Shown piece after piece: positions 1 through 5,055 of a stretch of 5,977 nt of DNA (positions are counted from its first letter, which is position 1; each line of letters begins with the position of its first letter). The position numbers and the translations under genes are program-made. Origin of the DNA: JAOSJT01 sp035914695 (GTDB lineage Bacteria > Bacteroidota > Ignavibacteria > SZUA-365); contig JAMIQH010000134.1 in NCBI GenBank assembly GCA_035914695.1, forward strand, positions 1-5,977, written 5' to 3'. The notes beneath the pieces were generated by a model. That model had not been told where the DNA came from. It did no database searches and worked only from the letters and a program-made list of their open reading frames with translations.

Positions 1-1
1 A

Positions 2-202
2 CTTTCGCAGATTCCGGGACAGATCATCGCCATCACGGCGCATGAGGGCCAGCGGCTTCGATGGGGTGATGATATCCTCGTCCTCGAAGCGATGAAAATG
101 AAGAACGCCATCACGGCCCCGCAGGATGGTGTGATCAAACGTATTCACGTGCGCATCGGTGAGACGGTGCAGAAGCATCAAATCCTGATCGAATTCGAAT
201 AG
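2..202 (+). CDS. C-terminal biotinyl (biotin carboxyl carrier) domain, 5' truncated
   Basis: The frame is open from the window edge and ends at TAG 200-202, giving 66 residues of a biotinyl/lipoyl-type beta-barrel domain. It begins with an IPGQI stretch, has the canonical EAMKM biotin-attachment motif (codons 86-100) with the acceptor lysine at codon 95-97, and then the TAPQDGVIK and IGETVQKHQILIEFE strands that close such domains. In this family the lysine is biotinylated by BirA and the swinging arm carries carboxyl groups between a biotin carboxylase and a carboxyltransferase (acetyl-CoA, propionyl-CoA or pyruvate carboxylases, or sodium-pumping decarboxylases). Which enzyme this is cannot be told, because the N-terminal part lies outside the window. 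It could be a small separate carrier subunit or the tail of a multidomain carboxylase. A strong terminator follows 26 bases downstream, so it is the last gene of its transcript. The domain call is secure; the parent enzyme is open. Confidence 0.93.
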   Translation, partial: LSQIPGQIIAITAHEGQRLRWGDDILVLEAMKMKNAITAPQDGVIKRIHVRIGETVQKHQILIEFE

Positions 203-227
203 CACCGCGGCACCACCGCCACATTCA

Positions 228-263
228 CCGCGCTTCCCCCAGGGGGGAGCGCGGTACTTTTTT
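228..263 (+). terminator. Rho-independent terminator after the biotinyl gene
   Basis: The inverted repeat has arms at 228-240 (CCGCGCTTCCCCC) and 242-254 (GGGGGGAGCGCGG). It pairs almost perfectly, with one T-G wobble, and the inner one or two pairs must open to form the loop. A run of six T at 258-263 follows the stem after three bases. This is a textbook intrinsic terminator for the biotinyl-domain gene ending at 202. Confidence 0.88.
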
Positions 264-361
264 CCTGCTCCCGAAACACTGCACGCCAATATCGCGGGTC
301 ACGGCTGAAGTGAGCATATGCGCCCTGGTGACCTGCATCGACCTGTTGAGTTCGCAGCACC

Positions 362-390
362 TTGACAATGCCCCGGAACGCGTGTAGTTT
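362..390 (+). promoter_or_regulatory. Possible sigma70-type promoter upstream of the cysteine-rich protein gene
   Basis: A perfect -35 TTGACA lies at 362-367, and 17 bases later TAGTTT at 385-390 could be the -10 (three of six matches, with the first, second and last positions right). The TAGTTTG stretch also resembles, with one base missing in the spacer, the TAnnTTTG box used by Bacteroidota housekeeping sigma factors. The element sits after the upstream terminator and 38 bases before the start codon of the next gene, which is the right place. The weak -10 keeps confidence modest. Confidence 0.4.
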
Positions 391-416
391 GCGCGAAAGT
401 CCACACACACACGACG

Positions 417-423
417 AAGGAGG
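417..423 (+). promoter_or_regulatory. Strong Shine-Dalgarno site
   Basis: AAGGAGG lies 5 bases before ATG 429. It fixes the start of the cysteine-rich protein and shows that Shine-Dalgarno-led initiation is used at some genes of this genome. Confidence 0.8.
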
Positions 424-428
424 AAGCC

Positions 429-911
429 ATGCGTCTCTTCGACGATCAGGGAATGATGATCTTTCCATCGCCCCTTTCCCCCGAGTTCCGTGAGCGGAAG
501 CACGTGCTTGTGGTGAGCGCCTGTTACTGCCCGAATCGACACAATCTCGTCAACAGCCGCGCGCAATTCAATGAGTTTGATGGCATTCTCCTGCGTCTGC
601 GCAAGGGCGAGGAGGATGGACTCGTGGCCCTCAGCCCGGTGTACGGTGATCGTTCACGGATTTCTTTAGGGCTGCGGCTCGAGCGCAACGATGTGTACAT
701 TCTGCTATGTCCCGAGTGTGGTGCCACACTGCCGGTGTACGATCAGTGTGATTGCGGTGCGGATTTATTCGCGCTGTTCATGACCGAGGATGTGAGCTTC
801 GCGAATTGCATTTGCGTGTGTTCGAGAGTCGGCTGTCATCACTCTGTCGTGCGACACGGCAACGAAGTCCTGACAGAAACAGCAATTCAGCACCTTGCAC
901 GGCGAACATGA
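429..911 (+). CDS. Cysteine-rich zinc-ribbon-like protein of unknown function
   Basis: This is a 160-residue protein with a certain start (AAGGAGG 5 bases upstream) and stop TGA 909-911. I cannot assign a named family. It has ten cysteines in spaced groups: C32 and C34 with H38 (ACYCPNRHNL), C94-P-E-C97 and C107-D-C109-G (a zinc-ribbon-like pair of knuckles), then C127, C129, C131 and C136 (CICVC...GCHH). The middle segment, with LVALSPVYGDRSRISLGL around residues 65-82, looks beta-rich. There is no signal peptide or membrane segment, so it is probably cytosolic. The spacing suggests one or two structural metal sites, most likely zinc; an iron-sulfur cluster or redox thiols are less likely alternatives. 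The tail after about residue 138 looks unstructured. It is followed at 126 bases by another small unrecognised gene on the same strand. Coding status is well supported; function is unknown. Confidence 0.85.
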   Translation: MRLFDDQGMMIFPSPLSPEFRERKHVLVVSACYCPNRHNLVNSRAQFNEFDGILLRLRKGEEDGLVALSPVYGDRSRISLGLRLERNDVYILLCPECGATLPVYDQCDCGADLFALFMTEDVSFANCICVCSRVGCHHSVVRHGNEVLTETAIQHLARRT

Positions 912-934
912 ACCGTGCCGGGAACAACATCGCA

Positions 935-951
935 GTCGAACGCGGTTCGAC
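935..951. repeat. Perfect 7-bp dyad (GTCGAAC-GCG-GTTCGAC)
   Basis: Arms 935-941 and 945-951 are exact reverse complements around a 3-base centre. There is no T-run on either side, so it is not a convincing intrinsic terminator. It ends two bases before the promoter-like -35 at 954-959, a position that would suit a regulator-binding operator; this is inference. It could instead be a weak hairpin at the 3' end of the upstream transcript. Confidence 0.5.
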
Positions 952-953
952 CC

Positions 954-982
954 TTGGAATCATGTGTGCTCGGGTGTATTTT
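954..982 (+). promoter_or_regulatory. Possible sigma70-type promoter upstream of the 1037 gene
   Basis: TTGGAA at 954-959 and TATTTT at 977-982 are separated by 17 bases, and each matches four of six consensus positions. A transcript starting near 989 would have a leader of about 48 bases before ATG 1037. The adjacent dyad at 935-951 adds some weight. Chance occurrence is possible. Confidence 0.35.
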
Positions 983-1036
983 CCGGATACATTGCACCGG
1001 TAATCCACGCGTGTGCCCTGGAAACAACCGCATCGC

Positions 1037-1468
1037 ATGACGGACACACATTCGCCCAATGACTTGGAGAAGTTCATGAGTCTCACAGAGCGCATCCTCG
1101 GTCCCCATTCCAAATACGAAAAGGATATTCCGTACACCTACGTGGCGCGCGTGCAAGCGATCGAGGGCATGGACGACATTATCAACGAGTATTTCGCAGA
1201 CACCATTTGCGGCCTCGTGGAGTATCTCGCCACACATGGCATCACGCCAGCGGAGACGCGGTTGTACGGATTGTACCGCAAGGATGAAATCGCATTGGAC
1301 CTGCGGCATTGCACCAACGAACAAGGCGAATGGCTCATTCCCCCCGACCTTTGCCATTCGCTGGAGGAGCACTACAAAGCGAGCATGGAAGAGCAATACA
1401 AAGGGCACGTCGAGCATGGCTCCTGCTCGTTCGAAGACCGCGACAAGCAAGGAAGCGGCCCGTATTGA
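1037..1468 (+). CDS. Small cytosolic-looking protein of unknown function
   Basis: This is 143 residues from ATG 1037 to TGA 1466-1468. The frame is also open upstream to GTG 1013, and ATG 1076 is preceded by GGAGA (1066-1070) at good spacing. The start is therefore uncertain between 143 and 130 residues. I kept 1037 because codons 1037-1075 look like coding sequence and the GGAGA could simply be Leu-Glu-Lys codons. I recognise no named family. Visible features are an N-terminal helical stretch, YTYVARVQAIEG (34-44), a central FADTICGLVEYLATHGI segment (53-69), and a polar C-terminus with C92, C106, H112, H124 and C130 and the ending SFEDRDKQGSGPY. The scattered Cys/His could bind metal but no classical motif is present. 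It has no signal peptide or membrane helix. It follows the cysteine-rich gene on the same strand, with a dyad and promoter-like element between them. Confidence 0.8.
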   Translation: MTDTHSPNDLEKFMSLTERILGPHSKYEKDIPYTYVARVQAIEGMDDIINEYFADTICGLVEYLATHGITPAETRLYGLYRKDEIALDLRHCTNEQGEWLIPPDLCHSLEEHYKASMEEQYKGHVEHGSCSFEDRDKQGSGPY

Positions 1469-1495
1469 ATGTTCTCGCCCCTACCAGGGTTTGCG

Positions 1496-1528
1496 CAGCC
1501 CGGCGGTCCATACGAGATTGCCGGGCTG
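1496..1528 (+). terminator. Hairpin after the 1037-1468 gene, possible weak terminator
   Basis: Arms 1496-1504 (CAGCCCGGC) and 1520-1528 (GCCGGGCTG) pair perfectly over 9 bp around a 15-base loop, 27 bases after the stop codon. Only TTAT follows rather than a true T-run, so termination may be partial. It separates the two unknown cytosolic genes from the exported-protein cluster. Confidence 0.5.
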
Positions 1529-1635
1529 TTATCGTTGTGAGGAGTGTATCGTTTCCCGCAGCGACAGGATTTGCATTCCTGAGACTTATATCCTATGTTA
1601 CCGGCGATCCCACAATCAGACAACGACGGTGCACC

Positions 1636-2286
1636 ATGTCGGCAGTTGACCTCAGCGCGCGCGCACACCACCGATCATTATATCGGATTATCGGAACGTG
1701 TTTTCTTTTATTTATTGCATACCTCCCCGCCACGCTCCTTCTCCCAGCATCGCTATACGCGCAAATGGACAACGCCATCGATCCCAGCGGCACATGGACG
1801 AATGGCCGCGGAACAATTTCTGTTATGCTGACGGGAGATGCGCTCTCCTTCTCGTGGACATCCGTCTTCGGAAATGCGCATATCTGCGATGGCGCCGGAG
1901 TCGCTGGACTGGAGATGCAGAACGAGTATCACTTCGTTGACGAGAGCGGACGTATCGCTTTCATTGTCACGAAGGACTCGCTTCGTATTCACTGCATTGA
2001 AGGGACCCCGTCGTTCTGCGGAGCGGAGTGGCCTGGTGAGGTATACACACGCACGCATTTCATCAAGCCGATCCGCTGTCCGGTATCGGCCAAGCGCGCG
2101 CAATTCCATGTTGTGATGCCCTCGCCGCCGTTGGAACGCAAGGGGTTTGTGGTAAAAGGCAATGTGGTGGAGCTGGTCGAAGCTGTACATGAAGGTTCAC
2201 AGCCATTTCTCCTCGCGCGCTACAAGGGCAAGAATGCCACAACCGTGGGTTTGCTCCGGAAGAAAGACCTGCTCTGCGGCCAATAG
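1636..2286 (+). CDS. Secreted protein with cysteine-bearing beta domain and SH3-like C-terminus
   Basis: This is 216 residues from ATG 1636 to TAG 2284-2286. The frame is open further upstream to 1309, but that part overlaps the previous gene in another frame. ATG 1636 places a signal peptide correctly: RR-free charged start, hydrophobic core at about residues 17-38, and a likely signal peptidase I site after SLYA (about residue 42), so the mature protein begins QMDNA. Residues 52-145 look beta-rich, with GTW, FGNAHIC (C84), GRIAFIVTKDSL, C120, SFCGAEWPGE (C128) and C148; the cysteines could form periplasmic disulfides. Residues 165-213 (KGFVVKGNVVELVEAVHEG, LLARYKGK, GLLRKKDL) have the strand and turn pattern of a bacterial SH3-like domain, often involved in cell-wall or ligand binding. 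No Shine-Dalgarno site is obvious. It is first of three exported proteins on this strand. Export is confident; domain names are inference. Confidence 0.82.
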   Translation: MSAVDLSARAHHRSLYRIIGTCFLLFIAYLPATLLLPASLYAQMDNAIDPSGTWTNGRGTISVMLTGDALSFSWTSVFGNAHICDGAGVAGLEMQNEYHFVDESGRIAFIVTKDSLRIHCIEGTPSFCGAEWPGEVYTRTHFIKPIRCPVSAKRAQFHVVMPSPPLERKGFVVKGNVVELVEAVHEGSQPFLLARYKGKNATTVGLLRKKDLLCGQ

Positions 2287-2317
2287 TATACTGTCAATTG
2301 ATCCCACCCACGATCGC

Positions 2318-2321
2318 GGAG
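2318..2321 (+). promoter_or_regulatory. Ribosome binding site deciding the start of the first lipoprotein
   Basis: GGAG lies 8 bases before ATG 2330. Together with the lipoprotein signal peptide that begins there, it rules out the longer in-frame start at 2162 inside the preceding gene. Confidence 0.6.
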
Positions 2322-2329
2322 ACCGCATC

Positions 2330-2869
2330 ATGACCTGGCGAGCGATACTGCTTTTTCCCGTAACATTGTTCCCCATACTGGCATTGACTTCGTGCAGCGC
2401 ACAGGAGAGTCATCCTGTGACCTGGAAGAGCCTCACATTTTCCACACCGGTCGAGTTCTCTCCCCCAGTGGAAATCGGACTCGATGCTGTGGGATTTCTG
2501 ACACCAAAAAACGCGACCATGCCGAACGCCACGATGGAATTGCGTATGGTCCACATTACTCGAGAGATGCTGGACAGCTTCGGTGGCAGCACGGACGAAG
2601 CGCTGAACTATGTGCGTATTACATTTTTCGGCACCACTGAGACTGGGTCACCTCTACCCTCGCGCAATATGCTCGGCGTCGATGTCACAGGCACGAAGCA
2701 AGCCATCACGATTCCGCGCAACGGCGTGCTGGAACTGTATCTCCTCCCACTGTCGAAGGGGGCTCACGCGGTGCTGGGCCTGTTCAGCTACGACACGCAG
2801 AGTCAGCAACTGGCCGAGGAGACCATGGACATGATCGCCGAGACATTGCATGAGGGCAGCTCGGATTAG
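2330..2869 (+). CDS. Small lipoprotein, PsbP-like fold possible
   Basis: This is 179 residues with stop TAG 2867-2869. The N-terminus is a type II signal peptide: MTWR, a hydrophobic core (residues 5-19), and the lipobox L-T-S-C with the lipidated cysteine at C22, followed by SAQES. It is therefore predicted to be anchored in the inner or outer membrane facing the periplasm. The mature part looks alpha/beta: strands around LTFSTPVEF, GFLTP and MELRMVHI, a helix near REMLDSFGG and DEALNYV, strands VDVTGTKQ, LELYLLPL and AHAVLGLFSY, and a final helix QQLAEETMDMIAETLHE. This order, ending in a helix after a strand pair, resembles PsbP/DUF1795-like small lipoproteins, but no diagnostic motif makes that certain. 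It lies 43 bases after the preceding secreted-protein gene and 80 bases before a second lipoprotein, so co-transcription is likely. Function is unknown. Confidence 0.85.
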   Translation: MTWRAILLFPVTLFPILALTSCSAQESHPVTWKSLTFSTPVEFSPPVEIGLDAVGFLTPKNATMPNATMELRMVHITREMLDSFGGSTDEALNYVRITFFGTTETGSPLPSRNMLGVDVTGTKQAITIPRNGVLELYLLPLSKGAHAVLGLFSYDTQSQQLAEETMDMIAETLHEGSSD

Positions 2870-2937
2870 CACGACAAGCAAGACCATTAGTATGCCGCCC
2901 CGCAACACCGAGGGCGGTCACGTTCACTGTTCACCAA

Positions 2938-2943
2938 GAGGAG
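2938..2943 (+). promoter_or_regulatory. Ribosome binding site of the second lipoprotein
   Basis: GAGGAG lies 6 bases before ATG 2950 and fixes this start, which also gives a complete lipoprotein signal. Confidence 0.75.
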
Positions 2944-2949
2944 AGTATC

Positions 2950-3450
2950 ATGAAACAATGTGTGTGGACCTTGATGCTCGCGTTTCTGCTCACGGCGGGA
3001 TTCGTTTCCTGCGGGCAGAGCGGAGACAAGGCGGAGGCAGGTGGGGACGAAGCCGCTTCCGTGCCGGGCATCGTGAAGGAGTCGGCGGATTTCAACATTC
3101 TCGTACCTGAAGGCTGGGAGTACCAGGATTTCGGGAATGGAACGGTGCAAACGTACAATAAAAGCGGCACCTTCCTTGTTCAGCTGCAAAAGGCGGGCAT
3201 GAACATGACGGAGAAGGACGTCGAGGGTTCGCTTGAAAGCCTACGGAAACAATACAACGGCACACCCATGAAAAAAGTGGACATGCTGGGTCTAAGTTTC
3301 TACACCACGACGTTCGTGGCAGCAGGTCGGAGTCAAACGTTTTACAACGCATTGAAGGATGGAAAGAAAATCAGCATCGGCCTCTCCGGACCCGATCATG
3401 AAAAGGATCCCACGATTCAGGCCGTGTTCAAATCCGTGGCTCTGAAATAA
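2950..3450 (+). CDS. Small PsbP-like lipoprotein
   Basis: This is 166 residues with stop TAA 3448-3450. A lipoprotein signal peptide (MKQ, hydrophobic residues 5-19, lipobox F-V-S-C with C21) is followed by a short flexible Gly/Asp/Glu/Ala linker (residues 22-36), typical of an anchor tether. The folded part starts near residue 44: ADFNILVPEGWEYQDFGNG (strand, Pro-Gly-Trp turn, strand), then TFLVQLQKAG, a helix with TEKDVEGSLESLRKQY, YTTTFVAAGRSQTFYNALKDGKKISIGLSG, and a last helix before FKSVALK. The FxxxxPxGW opening and SV-ending helix are what is seen in PsbP/Mog1-like (DUF1795-type) lipoproteins of bacteria, whose roles are mostly unknown. It follows the preceding lipoprotein on the same strand and ends 150 bases before a convergent gene, with a strong terminator in between. 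The lipoprotein assignment is firm; the fold is a pattern-level inference. Confidence 0.88.
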   Translation: MKQCVWTLMLAFLLTAGFVSCGQSGDKAEAGGDEAASVPGIVKESADFNILVPEGWEYQDFGNGTVQTYNKSGTFLVQLQKAGMNMTEKDVEGSLESLRKQYNGTPMKKVDMLGLSFYTTTFVAAGRSQTFYNALKDGKKISIGLSGPDHEKDPTIQAVFKSVALK

Positions 3451-3476
3451 TCACCCGCCGTTCCCGGATGTCACAC

Positions 3477-3495
3477 GCCATGCATACGGCATGGC
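3477..3495. repeat. Short perfect hairpin in the convergent gap
   Basis: Arms GCCATGC (3477-3483) and GCATGGC (3489-3495) are exact reverse complements around a 5-base loop, 26 bases after the lipoprotein stop. No T-run follows on either strand, so it may stabilise the mRNA 3' end rather than terminate by itself. Confidence 0.5.
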
Positions 3496-3513
3496 AGGAA
3501 TGCACTGCAAACA

Positions 3514-3564
3514 CAGCGCGGGCGAAATGGCGCAAAGGTCATCTCGTCCGCGCTGCAATTTTCT
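3514..3564 (+). terminator. Intrinsic terminator of the exported-protein cluster
   Basis: A 12-bp stem has arms CAGCGCGGGCGA (3514-3525) and TCGTCCGCGCTG (3544-3555), with a single G-T wobble and an 18-base loop. CAATTTTCT follows, giving a short T-run on the + strand. It lies 63 bases after the last lipoprotein gene. On the minus strand the sequence beyond the stem has only TGTTTG, so bidirectional action for the convergent NYN gene ending at 3601 is possible but weaker. Confidence 0.7.
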
Positions 3565-3600
3565 ATCGGCTTTGCGGATACGGAGCGGTGTTCGTCAGTG

Positions 3601-4908
3601 TCAGGTGCTTCCCACGAGAATATCCAGCGCACAGGGTCCACGGTCATTGCGCCCGGGTTCGAATTCGACCTTCATATCGACCCGCAGGGACGGGTAATCG
3701 GCGTTCAGCAACTCGGTATGGTAGAAGTAGATATCCTCGCCGCCATCTTCCGGGGAGATAAAGCCGTAGCCATCTTTGAGATAAGCGATGATACCTCGAA
3801 CGCGCTGCTCGCTTTGCGCGTGCAGTTGCTCCACTCCATTGTTGGCGTCGCCAGCAATTGTTTCACGAGCACGACTGTCCGATCGTTCAAGTCCGAAGGT
3901 CTCGAACTCTTCTTCGTTCGTCGAGGAGTATTCCTCCTCGTCAAGGTCGAACCAGTACCCATCGTCTTCCCCGTTCTTCTCCACGTCACTGTTCATCACT
4001 TCGGGAGTGACCTCCACTTCGCGAGGTGGAAGCTCGGTGGCATCCTCAATCACGTTGGACGATACGGAGGGCGGCGGAGTATCCGCATCGACATGCGCGA
4101 CGACGGGAGTGATGATCTCCCCGGTATCCGGCACCCATTCGCTGATCACGGGGACAGAGGCATCCTTGGATTCGTCTCCACTCGTTTCGGCGGTGGTTAT
4201 CGGAGTCTCGCGCCGCTTTTGTTGCCATGGACGAGGTGTTCCCTGCGCCGAACGGGGTCGCGCGTCCGAGCTCGGGAAAAACAGCGCGTCGATATGAGCA
4301 TCGCCCGCCGCCAAGCCGAGTTCGATGCGCTCATGCATCAATAGCGGATAGGTTGCCTCGCGGAGAATGGACTGTGCGGTTTTCGTTTCCCGCTCGACAC
4401 CGTTTTTCTGGCGGTAGCGGAACTCCCAGCCCATGACCATGACACGCGTACCGACGGAGTTCAGTTTGCGCACCAAGGGAAGAAAGTCACCATCCGATGC
4501 GACGAGAACGCATACGTCGTAGCGCTTAAGCAACGACAGTTCCAAGGCCTCGAGCGCCATCCAGACATCGATGCCCTTTTCTCCGGTCGGCATCAGTGGG
4601 AGGTAGTGCGTTGTCACGCCCTCGCGCAGCAACATCTCGTCGAAGAGACGTTCCTTGATAAGCATGTCCCGTTGATCCGCATCAGCTGTACGCAGGCGTC
4701 CGCGGAAGTAATGCGCGTCCACCACCTGACAGAAACGCTCGTTGGTACCATCGGTCACAGAAATTTCGCGCCGTATAAAATCGTGCAGGCCACTGATGCT
4801 GATGCGCGAATGTCGGGGGTGGTGGTAGAGGTAGTAGTTGCTGACGTGAGAGAAAAAATTCCCGTCGTAGAACACGGCGATTTTCGTGAATTCGATTGCA
4901 GACATCAT
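3601..4908 (-). CDS. NYN-domain (PIN-like) putative RNase fused to a cold-shock domain
   Basis: This is 435 residues, starting at ATG 4908-4906 (a second ATG follows at once) with stop TGA 3603-3601; GGGG lies a few bases before the start. Residues about 8-205 are a NYN domain of the LabA/DUF88 kind. Strand IAVFYDGNFF carries D15 and N17, EKGIDVWMALEAL carries D114, and VLVASDGDFLPLV carries D139 and D141. These are the conserved acidic residues of PIN-like metal-dependent nucleases, so catalytic capacity looks intact. Residues about 212-365 are a low-complexity, Pro/Thr/Ser and then strongly acidic linker (DLDEEEY, NEEEFETF). Residues 368-435 are a cold-shock (OB-fold) domain with RNP1-like DGYGFI (379-384) and RNP2-like DIYFYH (392-397), which bind single-stranded RNA or DNA. 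The protein is probably cytosolic and is inferred to process or degrade RNA. Family members differ in target, and the substrate here is unknown. It is convergent with the lipoprotein genes. Confidence 0.92.
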   Translation of the reverse strand: MMSAIEFTKIAVFYDGNFFSHVSNYYLYHHPRHSRISISGLHDFIRREISVTDGTNERFCQVVDAHYFRGRLRTADADQRDMLIKERLFDEMLLREGVTTHYLPLMPTGEKGIDVWMALEALELSLLKRYDVCVLVASDGDFLPLVRKLNSVGTRVMVMGWEFRYRQKNGVERETKTAQSILREATYPLLMHERIELGLAAGDAHIDALFFPSSDARPRSAQGTPRPWQQKRRETPITTAETSGDESKDASVPVISEWVPDTGEIITPVVAHVDADTPPPSVSSNVIEDATELPPREVEVTPEVMNSDVEKNGEDDGYWFDLDEEEYSSTNEEEFETFGLERSDSRARETIAGDANNGVEQLHAQSEQRVRGIIAYLKDGYGFISPEDGGEDIYFYHTELLNADYPSLRVDMKVEFEPGRNDRGPCALDILVGST

Positions 4909-4951
4909 ACACCCCGCATTTCATCGTGAGACATCGATACATGGATAATGT

Positions 4952-4972
4952 GCCGGTCGTGGAACGGCCGGC
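4952..4972. repeat. GC-rich hairpin between the T9SS cargo gene and the NYN gene
   Basis: Arms GCCGGTCGT (4952-4960) and ACGGCCGGC (4964-4972) pair over 9 bp with one G-T wobble around a 3-base loop. On the minus strand it lies 83 bases after the stop of the T9SS cargo gene and 43 bases before the NYN start. No T-run follows on the minus strand, so it is at best a weak terminator or an mRNA 3' end stabiliser. The rest of 4909-5055 shows no gene, and I found no convincing promoter there. Confidence 0.45.
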
Positions 4973-5055
4973 TTCCCCATCACAATGTACATCGTCAACA
5001 CACGGAACTCAACCACGAGCAGTCGATTGCAGCCGCGGGTGTGACGTGCGAGGAA

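Noticed and set aside
400..412. Short CA dinucleotide run before the 429 gene
   Set aside because: Only about five repeats; too short to call a simple repeat or phase-variation tract.
178..566. Minus-strand open frames of 96 and 113 codons
   Set aside because: They cross the terminator and the promoter region and are antisense to the cysteine-rich gene; there is no ribosome site or domain support.
887..1450. 187-codon open frame on the minus strand
   Set aside because: It lies antisense to the 1037-1468 gene and across the preceding gap, has no recognisable domain, and shows a Cys/Arg/His-heavy composition typical of a shadow frame.
1570..1599. TTGCAT-N17-TATGTT as a promoter for the 1636 gene
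   Set aside because: The -35 matches only three of six positions and there is no supporting element, so it could be chance in a 167-base gap.
1309..1635. In-frame upstream extension of the 1636 secreted-protein gene
   Set aside because: It overlaps the 1037-1468 gene in another frame, its translation is Arg/Pro-rich without features, and the signal peptide is positioned correctly only from ATG 1636.
2162..2329. In-frame upstream extension of the 2330 lipoprotein gene
   Set aside because: It overlaps the preceding gene, and the GGAG site plus lipoprotein signal peptide place the start at 2330.
2895..2917. CCGCCC/GGGCGG inverted repeat between the two lipoprotein genes
   Set aside because: The stem is only 6 bp with an 11-base loop and no T-run; too weak to call a terminator, and co-transcription remains likely.
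3598..4344. 248-codon open frame on the plus strand
   Set aside because: It is antisense to the NYN-cold-shock gene over the cold-shock domain and linker; the minus-strand protein has clear domains and this one does not.
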